The notes: generated by a model not told the origin, from the letters alone. A stretch of DNA of 64,000 nucleotides from Brevibacillus brevis (GCF_022026395.1 NZ_CP041767.1:1056001-1120000), one strand, 5' to 3'. Positions 31,637 through 42,750 are shown, counted from the stretch's first letter. Numbers and translations are program-made.

Positions 31637-33604
31637 ATGAAAACACCCGGACTCACTGTAAGATCCAAGCTAATCGCTACATTTTCCACAATATTAGTAA
31701 TCCCCATGCTTTTGCTCGGGTTGCTTTCATATCAGAGTGCCAAGGCAGAGTTGTCAGATGAATTGCTTACGACTGCCTCTGAAAATGTTCGATTGATAGA
31801 TGCGCTTTTGAATCACACATTGCTGGAGCAATCGAGAAATGTAGAATGGATTGCCTCTGATATTGTACGCCAAGACATCTTAGAAGAGAACAAAATGAAA
31901 ACGAAAAAACAATTGCAACGTTTTCTCGCGATGAACCCAGAAGTGAGTGAAGCGTATATCGGAGACGAAAATGGTGGCATGTTGACCGCGAGTGATTCGA
32001 AGCTTCCAGAGGGATTCGACCCGCGAAAAAGGGATTGGTACATAGCAGCTATGAAGCAACCCGGCAAGAGCATCATTGTGGACCCATACGTTGATGCCAT
32101 AACGGGGAAAGTCGTGTTGGGAATGGCGATGTCCTTGCCAGATAAATCCGGTGTTCTGGGAATTGATATTCAACTGACAGCGCTGGACGCGACGGTCAAG
32201 CAAGCGAAAATCGGTACCCAAGGTTTTATGGCGATTTTGGATAAAAACCGAAAAATGCTAGTCAATCCAAATGGAGAGTCTGGCGTGGAGGTTACAGAGT
32301 CTTGGGCGGATACTGTATATGCAAAAGAGTCAGGTCGCTTACAATTTCAGCATGAAGGAAACCCCGTCCAAGCCGTGTTTACTACGAATGAAAATACGGG
32401 CTGGAAGCTGGTAGGCGTGATGTATGAAAGTGAAGCAGTAGAAGCAGCAAATCCGATTTTTTACACGATGCTCGTGATTATAATTGCTGCGCTGGTGGTA
32501 GCTGGCGGAGTCATTTACCTGATTTTGCGCTCCTTACTCCGTCCTCTGCGCATGTTGACAGAAGCGGCGGAAAAAATGAGCCAAGGCGATGTGACACAAC
32601 AAGTAGATATTCGAAATGACGATGAGCTGGGTACGTTGGGCAAAGCCTTCAATCATATGGCGGAATCTCTTCGGTCCTTGCTTCATTCTGTGAATGATTC
32701 TGTTCAGCAGCTAGCTTCTTCGGCGGAGCAGCTCGCAGCAAGTGCGGATCAGACGAGCAAAGCGACAGAACAGATTGCAGAAACCATGCAAGAAATGGCG
32801 GAGGGAACCGAGCAGCAAGTCTCTCATTCGCAGGAGGGTAATGCAGCAGTCGAACAAATGTCGGCAAGAATCGGTCAGATCGCAGAGTATACACAAAATG
32901 TATTCACTGCAGCCAAGGAATCGTCACACTTGGCAGTGACCGGAAACAAATCCATTCAATCGGCTGTGCTTCAAATGAACGCATCCAGCGAATCGATTCA
33001 CAGTCTGGCAGAAGTCGTGGATAATCTGGGGACGCGTTCCCAAGAAATCGGAAACATCGTGGATGTGATCACTGCCATCGCAAACCAAACCAATCTGCTC
33101 GCACTAAATGCGGCAATCGAAGCGGCTCGAGCTGGGGAGTCTGGACGAGGCTTTGCTGTAGTGGCTGATGAGGTACGCAAGCTGGCAGAGCAATCTGCAA
33201 GCTCGGCACAACAAATTAGCCAGCTGATCACCGCGATTCAAGCGGAGACAAACCATGCAGTGATTGTTATGGATCAGAGCAAGCGTGAAGTAACGGAAGG
33301 TATTGAAAAGGTGAACGAAGCTGGCCAATCCTTCGAACAAATTCAGTCAGCCGTCAATGAAGTGGCAGAGAAAATCGGTCAGGTATCTGAAGCGACACGT
33401 GATTTCTCCACGAGGACACAGCAAGTGGTTGAGATTATTGGTCATATTTCCGAAGTGACACTGCAAGCGTCAGATGGAACGCGGAGTGTATCTGCAGCTG
33501 CGGAAGAGCAGCTAGCCTCTATGGAAGAAATCGCTTCCTCAGCCGTTTCTCTCGAACATCTCGCGGAGGAATTGCAAAACCAGATCGGCCAATTTCGTAT
33601 CTAA
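31637..33604 (+). CDS. Methyl-accepting chemotaxis protein
   Basis: Membrane chemoreceptor feeding CheA/CheW. The 655 residues show membrane helix 1 (about 12-34), an extracellular double-Cache sensor (about 35-275, with [26 protein letters not shown] and [14 protein letters not shown]), membrane helix 2 (about 278-300), HAMP (about 300-355) and a cytoplasmic signalling domain with the hairpin tip [20 protein letters not shown] and [20 protein letters not shown]. Such Cache domains often bind amino acids or small carboxylates. ATG 31637 follows AAAGGTGAT. It is monocistronic. Confidence 0.95.
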   Translation: MKTPGLTVRSKLIATFSTILVIPMLLLGLLSYQSAKAELSDELLTTASENVRLIDALLNHTLLEQSRNVEWIASDIVRQDILEENKMKTKKQLQRFLAMNPEVSEAYIGDENGGMLTASDSKLPEGFDPRKRDWYIAAMKQPGKSIIVDPYVDAITGKVVLGMAMSLPDKSGVLGIDIQLTALDATVKQAKIGTQGFMAILDKNRKMLVNPNGESGVEVTESWADTVYAKESGRLQFQHEGNPVQAVFTTNENTGWKLVGVMYESEAVEAANPIFYTMLVIIIAALVVAGGVIYLILRSLLRPLRMLTEAAEKMSQGDVTQQVDIRNDDELGTLGKAFNHMAESLRSLLHSVNDSVQQLASSAEQLAASADQTSKATEQIAETMQEMAEGTEQQVSHSQEGNAAVEQMSARIGQIAEYTQNVFTAAKESSHLAVTGNKSIQSAVLQMNASSESIHSLAEVVDNLGTRSQEIGNIVDVITAIANQTNLLALNAAIEAARAGESGRGFAVVADEVRKLAEQSASSAQQISQLITAIQAETNHAVIVMDQSKREVTEGIEKVNEAGQSFEQIQSAVNEVAEKIGQVSEATRDFSTRTQQVVEIIGHISEVTLQASDGTRSVSAAAEEQLASMEEIASSAVSLEHLAEELQNQIGQFRI

Positions 33605-33611
33605 AAATAAG

Positions 33612-33651
33612 CCCGGCGCCGTGTTTGCATTCACGAGCAGCCGGGTTTTTT
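33612..33651 (+). terminator. Terminator of the chemoreceptor gene
   Basis: CCCGGC/GCCGGG stem with a loop containing a weaker CGTG/CACG pair, and a six-T run. Confidence 0.75.
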
Positions 33652-33653
33652 AC

Positions 33654-33878
33654 TTAATCGTAAATAGGTGACGAGGAATGATCCCATCCCCCGCTGTCTC
33701 CATTCACTGGCCCACGGGATTCAAGCTCATGGATGACTTTGACGTGAAGAGAGGCTCCTTCTGCACTGAGGTAAGCTGCCAATTGTGAAAAATTGTGATG
33801 GTAATAAAGCAGCTCAGTCATTTCCCAATCAGCTAGTGGCATCATGGTTAATTCGGACAATTCCCGACCTATGTACAC
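33654..33878 (-). CDS. Small protein of unknown function (74 aa)
   Basis: Acidic cytoplasmic protein with the helix WEMTELLYYHHNFSQLAAYLS and a polar Gly/Ser-rich tail. GTG 33878 is chosen because AAGGAGG lies 9 bases upstream; the longer open frame before it encodes that site. It lies between the chemoreceptor terminator and fabL, in the block matching yfhP-fabL of B. subtilis, but I cannot match it to a named gene. Confidence 0.6.
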   Translation of the reverse strand: MYIGRELSELTMMPLADWEMTELLYYHHNFSQLAAYLSAEGASLHVKVIHELESRGPVNGDSGGWDHSSSPIYD

Positions 33879-33978
33879 CCTGCCATTCCTCCTTATGTGG
33901 TAGTGGTTTGCCTGATACCGCGAGCTTAGTATGGCTATAGTTGAGAGGATCAAGTCATGCCGAGATTTTTTCCGTAGG

Positions 33979-34007
33979 TAGAAAAAGCGCAGGTGGAGTT
34001 GTATAAT
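33979..34007 (+). promoter_or_regulatory. Promoter of fabL
   Basis: TAGAAA (33979-33984), 17 bases, TATAAT (34002-34007). The -35 is weak (4 of 6). Transcription would start about 20 bp before the FapR-type box. Confidence 0.55.
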
Positions 34008-34027
34008 GAATAAGTGATTTTTACATA

Positions 34028-34044
34028 TTAGTACCTGCTATTAA
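34028..34044 (+). promoter_or_regulatory. Probable FapR operator before fabL
   Basis: TTAGTACCTGCTATTAA agrees with the known FapR box (TTAGTACCTGNTACTAA) at all positions but one. It lies downstream of the -10, where a repressor would block elongation or open-complex formation, as at FapR-controlled lipid genes. Confidence 0.75.
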
Positions 34045-34047
34045 TAG

Positions 34048-34833
<786 letters not shown>

Positions 34834-34944
34834 TGATTTATTGTAGATGGAGTAGGGAGTTGGAGACTTTGTGGTGTGGCGACACAAGACAAAGTTGTCC
34901 ATGTGTTGTACAATAGAGGAAGAAGGTTACGAAGGAGGCAACAC

Positions 34945-35358
34945 ATGCTGATTCGTCCGTTTCGACTCGGTGACTATTCGGCTATCACACGTATTTGGCA
35001 GGAGACGGGGTTGGACCAATCGGACAAAGAGTCATTGAACGATTTGGCCCAGCATTTGGCTTGGGACAGCGATCTGGTAATGGTTGCAGAAATTGAAGGC
35101 AGAGTGGTAGGGGTCGTGGTTGGCACGATCGACGGAGCACGTGCCTATTTCTACCGATTGGCTGTACTTCCAGAGATGCAAGGCTCAGGTATTGGTCGCG
35201 AACTCGTTGAAGCAATTGAAAAGCGTTTCAAGCAACGAGGTGTCAATAACGTCTTGATCATGGTCAATCAATCAAATCCGGAAGTCCTTCCGTTTTACCT
35301 TTCACTTGGCTATGAAGTACAAAAATATGTTACACTTTCCAAAAAGCTCTCTTCTTAA
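34945..35358 (+). CDS. GNAT-family N-acetyltransferase
   Basis: Transfers acetyl from acetyl-CoA to an unknown amine. The 137 residues have LIRPFRLGDYSAITRIW at the start and the acetyl-CoA loop LAVLPEMQGSGIGRELVEAIE, then NVLIMVNQSNPEVLPFYLSLGYE. ATG 34945 follows AAGGAGG. It lies between fabL and ntdP. Confidence 0.9.
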   Translation: MLIRPFRLGDYSAITRIWQETGLDQSDKESLNDLAQHLAWDSDLVMVAEIEGRVVGVVVGTIDGARAYFYRLAVLPEMQGSGIGRELVEAIEKRFKQRGVNNVLIMVNQSNPEVLPFYLSLGYEVQKYVTLSKKLSS

Positions 35359-35406
35359 AGGAGGCTTGTCCCCATTCAAATAGAGAAGAGAAGAAAGGGG
35401 AGAGTC

Positions 35407-35943
35407 ATGTCACCAACTCCGGGCTCCAATATCCGCATAGAAAGTTATAAACATGACCATTCGTTGCACCGCATATGGGACAAATCTACGTTGATTCATA
35501 CCAGTGATGCGGTGGTGATTGGGGGAAATGATCGGGTCAAGGTGACAGAAGCAGACGGGCGGGAATGGCGTACGCGTGAACCGGCCATTTGTACATTTGG
35601 TAGAGGCCAGTGGTTCAATACCATTGCCATGATTCGTGATGACGGTATTTATTATTATTGCAACATTGGTTCGCCCTTCAGCATGAAGGGACAATTGCTA
35701 AGCTACATAGACTATGATCTCGACGTAAAAGTGTTTCCCGATATGACGTACTCAATTCTCGACGAAGAGGAGTTTCTTTTGCATAGCAAACAGATGAACT
35801 ATCCTCCATTTGTTGTGGAAAGAGTGCAGACAGCATTGCGAGAGGTGCTGGATTGGGTAAGCGCACGACGCGGCCCTTTTCAAAACGGCTTCGTCCAACG
35901 TTGGTACGAGCGTTATCTTTTAGTGCGAGATGATGAGGAATAA
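35407..35943 (+). CDS. ntdP: Nucleoside tri-/diphosphate phosphatase NtdP (DUF402)
   Basis: YgaC-like enzyme hydrolysing nucleoside tri- and diphosphates. The 178 residues contain the DUF402 core: RIESYKHDHSLHRIWDKSTLI, FNTIAMIRDDGIYYYCNIGSPF and YIDYDLDVKVFPDMTYSILDEEEF with the metal-binding Asp set. ATG 35407 follows AAAGGGGAGAG. It sits directly before the YgaD-like exporter, the same order as in B. subtilis. Confidence 0.88.
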   Translation: MSPTPGSNIRIESYKHDHSLHRIWDKSTLIHTSDAVVIGGNDRVKVTEADGREWRTREPAICTFGRGQWFNTIAMIRDDGIYYYCNIGSPFSMKGQLLSYIDYDLDVKVFPDMTYSILDEEEFLLHSKQMNYPPFVVERVQTALREVLDWVSARRGPFQNGFVQRWYERYLLVRDDEE

Positions 35944-36000
35944 TCCCTTTCCCGTATGACCGGGGGAGGGATTTCCTTGTTTGCAAAGGAGGTATGACGG

Positions 36001-37782
36001 TTGAGCATACGCCGCTATTTGGCTTATGTCCTGCCCTATTGGAAACAAATATTGGGGACTATATGTATTGGGATTATTAAATTTGCGATCCCACTTGCTC
36101 TGCCGCTTCTTATCAAATACGTCATTGATGACCTGCTGCCGAGCCCGCTTCCTCAAGAGGAAAAGCTGAAACAGTTATTTTGGCTGATGCTCGGGGCCTT
36201 TTTGTTATTTACCGTTGTTCGCACCCCTGTTGAGTACATCCGGCAATACTATGCACAGTGGGTATCCAGTCGTATCTTGTTTGACATTCGCAATCAATTG
36301 TTTTCTCATTTACAACGACTGTCGATGCGTTACTACAACAATACAAAAACGGGTGAGGTCATCTCTCGGGTCATTAACGACGTGGAATCCACCAAAAGCT
36401 TCGTGGAAACGGGCTTGATGAATCTCTGGTTAGACCTGATTACGATTACGCTGACGATGGGGATCATGCTCTATATGGACGTGGAGCTGACGATTGTCGC
36501 CATTATTGTTTTCCCTTTGTACAGTATCTCTGTCAAGTTTTTCTACAAGCGCTTGCGTCAATTGACGAAGGATCGTTCTGCTGCACTGGCGCGTTTACAA
36601 GGGTATTTGTACGAACGCGTGAACGGCATGTCGCTCATCCGCAGCTTTGCATTAGAAAAGCAGGAGAGCAAGGAATTTGCCAAGGAGAACAATCAGTTTT
36701 TGGATAAAGCGCTGGCACATACGCGGTGGAACGCCCGAACCTTCGCTGTGGTCAATACGGTGACAGATATCGCACCGCTCCTGGTTATTGCCTATGCTGG
36801 CTACCAAGTCATCGGCGGGAGTATGAGCGTAGGGACACTCGTGGCATTTTATGCTTATTTGGAGCGTTTGTACACGCCGCTGCGACGTCTGGTCAATTCC
36901 AGTACAGTACTGACTCAGGCAATTGCCTCGATGGACCGGATGTTCGAGTTTATCGATGAATCGTACGATATCGTCGACAAGCCAAATGCAAGGGAGTTGC
37001 CAGTAGACCCTGCAACGAAACGCATTCGTGGAGAAATCCGCTTTGAGAATGTGTCCTTCCGCTATCGGGAGGAAGGCCCTCTCGTCTTGAACAATGTAAA
37101 TCTGAGCATCTCTTCTGGTGAAACAGTTGCGATTGTCGGGATGTCAGGCGGCGGAAAATCTTCTCTGATCAGCTTGCTGCCGCGTTTTTGGGACGTGACC
37201 GAAGGGAAAATTACGATTGATGGCATCGATATCCGCGATGTGAAGCAGCAAAATTTGCGACATCACATCGGGATGGTGCAGCAAGATAATATTTTGTTTA
37301 GTGAATCAGCAAAAGTGAATATTTTAATGGGCAATCCGGATGCAGATGACAGTGCTGTGCAAGAAGCTGCGAAGGCGGCCAATGCCCATGACTTTATTAG
37401 CGAATTACCGAATGGCTACCATACGGAGCTGGGAGAGCGTGGCGTGAAGCTCTCTGGCGGGCAAAAGCAGCGAATCGCGATTGCGCGAGTTTTTCTGCGT
37501 GACCCGGGTATTCTGATCCTGGATGAGGCGACGTCTGCACTCGACTTGGAATCAGAGCACACGATTCAGGAATCTTTGTCCAGATTGGCAAAAGGAAGAA
37601 CCACGCTCATCGTGGCCCATCGACTTTCGACGATTACCCATGCGGACAAAATCATTGTCATGAAAGAGGGACAAATCGTTGAGGAAGGCACCCACGAGCA
37701 ATTGCTGGAGAGAAAGGGAGTATACTATGGCCTGTGGAGTGTGCAAGATTTAGGAAGTACATCCGACCTGCAACAGGGATAA
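36001..37782 (+). CDS. ABC exporter, fused membrane and ATPase domains (YgaD-like)
   Basis: Homodimeric type IV ABC exporter for lipids or drugs. The 593 residues have six membrane helices in the first 310, then an ATPase with Walker A GMSGGGKSS, signature LSGGQ, Walker B ILILDEATSALD and the H-loop AHRLST. TTG 36001 (MSIRRYLAYVLPYWKQ) follows AAAGGAGG. It sits in an exporter block with two MFS genes downstream, probably one transcript. Substrate unknown. Confidence 0.92.
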   Translation: MSIRRYLAYVLPYWKQILGTICIGIIKFAIPLALPLLIKYVIDDLLPSPLPQEEKLKQLFWLMLGAFLLFTVVRTPVEYIRQYYAQWVSSRILFDIRNQLFSHLQRLSMRYYNNTKTGEVISRVINDVESTKSFVETGLMNLWLDLITITLTMGIMLYMDVELTIVAIIVFPLYSISVKFFYKRLRQLTKDRSAALARLQGYLYERVNGMSLIRSFALEKQESKEFAKENNQFLDKALAHTRWNARTFAVVNTVTDIAPLLVIAYAGYQVIGGSMSVGTLVAFYAYLERLYTPLRRLVNSSTVLTQAIASMDRMFEFIDESYDIVDKPNARELPVDPATKRIRGEIRFENVSFRYREEGPLVLNNVNLSISSGETVAIVGMSGGGKSSLISLLPRFWDVTEGKITIDGIDIRDVKQQNLRHHIGMVQQDNILFSESAKVNILMGNPDADDSAVQEAAKAANAHDFISELPNGYHTELGERGVKLSGGQKQRIAIARVFLRDPGILILDEATSALDLESEHTIQESLSRLAKGRTTLIVAHRLSTITHADKIIVMKEGQIVEEGTHEQLLERKGVYYGLWSVQDLGSTSDLQQG

Positions 37783-37806
37783 GCAGATGGGATTGGAGGA
37801 AATCCG

Positions 37807-39027
37807 ATGGAGATATGGCGCCGTAATTTATATGTGCTCTGTGGATCGTTGTTTTTCGTCATGGTGGCGATGAGCATGATCATGCCTTTTTTACCGCTTT
37901 ACATTCAGCAGGATTTCGGAATTGAAGACCCTCACCAAGTCACGGCTTGGGCGGGGATTATTTTTGGAGCCAACTTTTTGACGGCGGGCCTCGTCTCGCC
38001 TATCTGGGGAAATTTGGCCGATAAGCACGGGCGCAAGATCATGATTTTGCGCTCGGGATTTTTCATGTCTATTACCATGGCAATGACCGGTTTTGCGGGA
38101 AGCCTGTGGCAGCTTCTGGCTCTTCGTCTGCTCAATGGACTCGTAGGGGGAATCATCCCAGCCAGTACCGCATTGGTAGCATCCTCTGTCCCAAAAGAAC
38201 GAATTGGCTATGCAACGGGATTGCTTCAGTCTTTTATTACGGCCGGAACGATTATGGGACCGCTGTTTGGCGGGGTTCTCGCGGAGAAGATCGGCTTTCG
38301 GATGATTTTTGTGATTACCGGTTGCGTATTATTATTGGCCACCTTGGTCATTACGTTTACGGTGAAAGAGAACTTTGTTCCACCTGAAAAAAAGGAACGG
38401 TCGAGTCTACGGGAAGATTTTCAGATGATCTTTTCTTCCAAAGAACTCCCGGCGCTCTTTTTTGTAACCGTAATGATCCAGTTTGCGTTGTTTAGCATTA
38501 TCCCTGTGTTGCCGATCTACATTTCGCAGTTGCTCGGTTCGGAAGGGGCAAAGGTAGCGCTGTGGGCCGGAATTGTCCAGGCTTGCATGGGGGTAGCAAA
38601 CGTCTTTGCCTCCCCACAGCTGGGGCGTTTAGGAGATCGGTTCGGTTCGCAAAAGGTGCTCTTGTTCTCGCTTTTGGCTGCCGCAATCATCTTCATTCCG
38701 CAAGGTCTCGTACATACGGTATGGCAATTGGTCGCGCTCCGGTTTTTGTTAGGCTTGTCGCTGGGAGGACTGCTTCCATCCGTCAATGCTTTGCTGCGAA
38801 GAGCAACACCTGTACATATGGTCAGTCGTGTTTATGGCTATAACAACAGCTTCGTCAGTATCGGCAGCATGCTTGGACCGATGATTGGCGGTTTTTTGGC
38901 AGGCTATGTGAGCATTAGCGGAGTCTTTTACATGACGAGTGCTTTCTTGTTTATTAACGCAGGCTGGGTGTACTACAGCTTTTTCCGAAACAAATCTGTA
39001 CAGCATCCTGATTCTGGAATAGAATAA
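37807..39027 (+). CDS. MFS multidrug exporter, DHA1 type
   Basis: A 406-residue proton antiporter with 12 predicted membrane helices, motif A GNLADKHGRKIMILRSG after helix 2, and motif C around TAGTIMGPLFGGVLAEK. ATG 37807 follows GGAGG and lies 24 bp after the ABC exporter, so it is probably cotranscribed. It resembles LmrP/TetA-like exporters; the substrate cannot be told. Confidence 0.9.
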   Translation: MEIWRRNLYVLCGSLFFVMVAMSMIMPFLPLYIQQDFGIEDPHQVTAWAGIIFGANFLTAGLVSPIWGNLADKHGRKIMILRSGFFMSITMAMTGFAGSLWQLLALRLLNGLVGGIIPASTALVASSVPKERIGYATGLLQSFITAGTIMGPLFGGVLAEKIGFRMIFVITGCVLLLATLVITFTVKENFVPPEKKERSSLREDFQMIFSSKELPALFFVTVMIQFALFSIIPVLPIYISQLLGSEGAKVALWAGIVQACMGVANVFASPQLGRLGDRFGSQKVLLFSLLAAAIIFIPQGLVHTVWQLVALRFLLGLSLGGLLPSVNALLRRATPVHMVSRVYGYNNSFVSIGSMLGPMIGGFLAGYVSISGVFYMTSAFLFINAGWVYYSFFRNKSVQHPDSGIE

Positions 39028-39146
39028 AAGGTAATTTTCGCGAAAAGAGGTGCACCTCCATTGTGATGGCGAGTCGGTGTGAATAACTTCATATTCCATC
39101 AGGACGACGTATAGGCTGGTCCTGAACCGACAGGAGGGTGCGCTTC

Positions 39147-40376
39147 ATGTGGCATCGACGCTTTATTTGCCTCTGGGCGGGTCAGACATTGGCCAACCTT
39201 GGGGATGTATTTTATATTGTTGCGTTTATTTCGGTCATTTACGCTGCAACTGGCTCTGTCATGTACACGTCGTTTATACCGGTTGTCATTGTGGCATCGC
39301 AGTCTGTGAGCAGCTTGTTGGCACCGCTGGTGTTTCAGCGATTGTCGTTGACGGGCATGCTCGTGCTGTCGCAAGGCTTGAAGACGATACTTTTGGCTGG
39401 AGCCTCCTTAGCCGTCAGCAGCGGTGTAGGAGAGCAGGGAGAGTGGATCTGGCTGTTGTTCGGATTGGGGTCAGCCATCGCCTTTATGGATGGCTGGGCA
39501 AACCCTGCACGCAATGCCATGGTGCCGCAGTTGGTCGGACGAGAAGATCTCATGCGAGCGAATGGGCTGCTTGCCACCTCGGATCAAACCGTTCATTTTG
39601 CAGGCTGGGCCGCAGGAGGATTACTCGTTTCTTGGTTGGGAGCAAGTATCGTTCTGTGGGGAACGGTTGGTGCCTATGTAGTGGCAACGATCGCGATGAC
39701 AGGCATTGCACCGGCGAAGGAAAAGCTGAGCGAAGAACAGGGGGCCAGGGCGGCAACAGACTGGCTCACTGGATGGAAAACCATTCGCGATGTGCCTGTA
39801 CTGCGATTGCTGGTCGCAATGGATGTTGTGATCGGCTTGTCCGGGGGTGTGTGGATCGCTGCGATTATGCTGCCATTTGTCCTCGATGTGCTTGGACAAG
39901 GAGAAGCATGGTGGGGCTATATCAATGCCGGTTACATGCTTGGAGCTATTGCGGGTGGGACGCTGCTATTGATGTATGCGGAGCGGATGCGTCGCCATTT
40001 ATTTCGCTGGATCGTTTGCGGTACGATTGGAGTCGGTTTTTTTACCTTTTGTTTTGGTAGCAGTACGAACGCTCTGGTGGCACTGTTGTTTTCCTTTGCG
40101 CTGGGCCCGTTTTTGGAAATGGTGCATGTAAGCAAGCAGACTCTTTTGCAACAAGAGACGGAGGAATCGGCACTGCCCTATGTCCTGTCAGCAAAAGGTA
40201 CGATTGATTTACTCGTTTTTGGAGCTTCTGCCTTGGTGATGGGTGCTATCGCTGAATGGCAGGGAGTCCGGGCTGTTTATTATGTCTCTGCTGGATTGTT
40301 ACTCATCGCTTTCCTTTTTGCGTTGCGCTTGCAAAAAAAGCAGACGGAGCATTCCAGTGGGGTTACCGTAGATTAA
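39147..40376 (+). CDS. MFS transporter (MFS_3/enterobactin-exporter-like)
   Basis: A 409-residue 12-helix transporter with LWAGQTLANLGDVFYIVA at the start, the hallmark of the MFS_3 group (macrolide and siderophore exporters), and the AIAFMDGWANPARNAMVPQLV loop. ATG 39147 follows AGGAGG; an in-frame GTG nine bases earlier overlaps that site. The 119 bp before it hold a 12-bp palindrome GAGGTGCACCTC (39047-39058). Confidence 0.87.
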   Translation: MWHRRFICLWAGQTLANLGDVFYIVAFISVIYAATGSVMYTSFIPVVIVASQSVSSLLAPLVFQRLSLTGMLVLSQGLKTILLAGASLAVSSGVGEQGEWIWLLFGLGSAIAFMDGWANPARNAMVPQLVGREDLMRANGLLATSDQTVHFAGWAAGGLLVSWLGASIVLWGTVGAYVVATIAMTGIAPAKEKLSEEQGARAATDWLTGWKTIRDVPVLRLLVAMDVVIGLSGGVWIAAIMLPFVLDVLGQGEAWWGYINAGYMLGAIAGGTLLLMYAERMRRHLFRWIVCGTIGVGFFTFCFGSSTNALVALLFSFALGPFLEMVHVSKQTLLQQETEESALPYVLSAKGTIDLLVFGASALVMGAIAEWQGVRAVYYVSAGLLLIAFLFALRLQKKQTEHSSGVTVD

Positions 40377-40386
40377 AACACGAGCA

Positions 40387-40432
40387 GGCTGTCTTATCCG
40401 TAGACTTTTCTACTGGTAAGGCAGCCTTTTTT
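40387..40432 (+). terminator. Terminator of the exporter block
   Basis: GGCTGTCTTA/TAAGGCAGCC stem (one G-T) with a 20-nt loop and six T. Confidence 0.8.
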
Positions 40433-40507
40433 GATGATATGCTTCTTGATCATAAGAAGGTATATGTATTTTTTATCTATTTCCATAAAAAAAACTTATC
40501 GCAGTAG

Positions 40508-41371
40508 TTACATCAGCTTCCTCTCTTTAATAAAATCAACAAATGCTTTTAACAAAGAGATTTGCATCGATTCCTTCCGATAGATCATCCACGATTTGCG
40601 CAAGATCGGCTCTCCGTGCTTCGTCCGCAATTGAATCCGGTAAAAGTCTTCACTGCCCGTCAGGACAATCTGCGGGATGATCGCATAGCCAAATCCACTC
40701 AAGACCATCTCCTTGCACGTCTCCATGTGATCCACTTCCATCGTGATCGATGGCGGCTTGGAAAACGTCTCCTTCCACCAGTTGTCAAACAAGTTTTCTA
40801 GCGAGATATCCGTTTTGTACATGATCCTGGGGAGCCCAGGCAGCTCAGGAAGCGAAATCTCCCGCTTGGATACAATCCAGATGTTTTCTGTCATGATGAG
40901 ATGCTTTTCCTCCGGCCAGTTGTAATCTCCGCGGATGAACCCGATATGCACATCCTGTTTGTACACGGAGTTCGTCAGTTCTGAGCTGCGGCTCGATGTT
41001 ACTTTGAACTCCACGTCCGGGTATTGTGTATGGAATTGCTTTAAGATATGCGGTAACTTGTAGCGGGCCAGGCTGCTCGCTGTGCCGATTTTTAATGTGC
41101 CTGATATTTTATTGTCCATGCTTAACAGAAATTCTTTTGTCCGCTGCAACTGCTGGAGCATCTCAATCGCATACTTCACCAAATACTCGCCCTGCGGGGT
41201 GAACTCCACGCCTCTCCTGCCCCGATGCATGATCGTAATCCCGAACTCTTTCTCTAGCTGCTGAATGCGATAGCTGAGCGAGGGCTGGGATACATACAAA
41301 ACCTCCGCTGTTTTGGTCATATTTTGTTGCTCATAGAGTGTTTTCAAGAGCAGCCAATCCTTTTCGTCCAC
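40508..41371 (-). CDS. LysR-family regulator of the prpF-tctC operon
   Basis: DNA-binding regulator, 287 residues: helix-turn-helix WLLLKTLYEQQNMTKTAEVLYVSQPSLSYRIQQLEKEFG and an effector-binding domain. It is divergent from prpF, with 172 bp between, where the shared operator should lie. Its likely effector is the tricarboxylate-type substrate of the neighbouring transporter protein, by inference. It starts at ATG 41371 after a weak GGGAGAG. Confidence 0.88.
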   Translation of the reverse strand: MDEKDWLLLKTLYEQQNMTKTAEVLYVSQPSLSYRIQQLEKEFGITIMHRGRRGVEFTPQGEYLVKYAIEMLQQLQRTKEFLLSMDNKISGTLKIGTASSLARYKLPHILKQFHTQYPDVEFKVTSSRSSELTNSVYKQDVHIGFIRGDYNWPEEKHLIMTENIWIVSKREISLPELPGLPRIMYKTDISLENLFDNWWKETFSKPPSITMEVDHMETCKEMVLSGFGYAIIPQIVLTGSEDFYRIQLRTKHGEPILRKSWMIYRKESMQISLLKAFVDFIKERKLM

Positions 41372-41543
41372 GTCATTTTCACTCTCCCTGCACGCTTTGG
41401 TTTTGTACCTTTATTGTAGTAGCAATTGAATGAATCGTACAAAAAATTTATGGAAAATGATAAAACATTCGTATTTCTTTTTATATTCACGGATGTGGTA
41501 CCTTAATGGCACAGAATCAAAAAAACATTCATGGAGGCAGCAG

Positions 41544-42713
41544 ATGTACGATTTTGGCCAAGTTCACAAAATCCCAACCGTGATCATGAGGGGGGGCACC
41601 AGCAAGGGATTGCTTTTACGTAGATCGGACCTTCCTTCAGATCCAAAGCTGCGTGATGAAGTCATTTTACGCTTGTATGGGAGTCCTGACAGTACGCAGA
41701 TCGATGGATTGGGCGGAGGCACCTCGCTATCCAGCAAGCTCGCCATAGTCGGACCGTCCCTTCAGCCTGATGCGCATATTGACTACACATTTGGTCAGGT
41801 CAGCCTGGAGAAAAAGGTCATCGATTACAACGTTACATGCGGTAACTTTGTCACGGCAGTCGGCTTGTATGCAGCAGAGGAAGGATATGTGCTGTTACAG
41901 GAGCCGGTTACCTACGTACGCATTTACAACACCAATATCAAAAAGATGATCGTGGCCGAAATTCCTGTGAAGGATGGGCAAATCGAGTACGAAGGAGACT
42001 TTGTCATCGACGGTGTACCCGGCTCATCAGCAAAAATCATGATCAATTTTCTCAACTCCGGCGGTACCTTTACAGGGAAGACACTGCCTACCGGACATGC
42101 TACCGATACGATCCGCTTGCAAGATGGAGGTCAGTTCAAAGTGTCGATCATCGATTGCGCCAACGTTGTGGTGTTTGTGCGAGCAGAGGATGTGGGCGTG
42201 CAGGGAACAGAGCTGCAAGCTGAGGTCAACAACAATAAAGGGCTCATGTCCACATTAGAAGCAATTCGAGTCGAGGCGGGCATTTTAATCGGAATGATTC
42301 AGCCAGAAGACAGAGAGAGAGTATCGCCATCGTCACATGCACTGCCAAAGATTGCGATGATTGCTCCGCCTCAAGTGTATAGCACTTCCGTTCATCGCAG
42401 AATTGAAGAGAATGAGATCGATCTGGTTTCACGCTACATTTCTATGGGGAGTCTTCATCGTGCTTATGCAGTAAGCGGAGCCATTGCAGTGGCAGCGGCG
42501 GCGAAAATCCCGGGAACTATTCCGAATGAAGTGGTCGCCACACAAAACAAAGGAATTCGCATTGGGCATCCGTCAGGAGTGATCTATGTAGAGTCTACAG
42601 TGGAACAGCATGGAACTAACTGGATTGTGAGTCGGGCAGCCAATGGAAGAACAGCCCGTAGGCTGATGGAGGGCTATGCACATGTGCCCGTATCCGTCTT
42701 ACGTAATAAATAA
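41544..42713 (+). CDS. PrpF/GalD-like isomerase family protein
   Basis: Member of the PrpF (methylaconitate/oxalomesaconate isomerase) family. The 389 residues include the family start KIPTVIMRGGTSKGLLLRRSDLP, DGLGGGTSLSSKLA, the active-site Cys in YNVTCGNF, and IDCANVVVFV. ATG 41544 follows GGAGGCAG; the longer frame upstream is not needed. Together with the tricarboxylate-binding lipoprotein and divergent LysR gene it suggests use of a tricarboxylic acid such as aconitate or methylcitrate. The exact substrate is open. Confidence 0.85.
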   Translation: MYDFGQVHKIPTVIMRGGTSKGLLLRRSDLPSDPKLRDEVILRLYGSPDSTQIDGLGGGTSLSSKLAIVGPSLQPDAHIDYTFGQVSLEKKVIDYNVTCGNFVTAVGLYAAEEGYVLLQEPVTYVRIYNTNIKKMIVAEIPVKDGQIEYEGDFVIDGVPGSSAKIMINFLNSGGTFTGKTLPTGHATDTIRLQDGGQFKVSIIDCANVVVFVRAEDVGVQGTELQAEVNNNKGLMSTLEAIRVEAGILIGMIQPEDRERVSPSSHALPKIAMIAPPQVYSTSVHRRIEENEIDLVSRYISMGSLHRAYAVSGAIAVAAAAKIPGTIPNEVVATQNKGIRIGHPSGVIYVESTVEQHGTNWIVSRAANGRTARRLMEGYAHVPVSVLRNK

Positions 42714-42750
42714 CTGATTATTCTGCCTTTATTTAAGGAAATGAAGAAAG

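Noticed and set aside
39149..40060. A 303-codon frame on the plus strand overlapping the MFS gene at 39147
   Set aside because: It is an out-of-frame shadow of the exporter, rich in Cys/Arg/His, without recognisable domains.
36001..40376. The ABC and two MFS exporters as a biosynthetic gene cluster
   Set aside because: No biosynthetic enzyme lies among them; the YgaD-like gene is part of the conserved Bacillales order.
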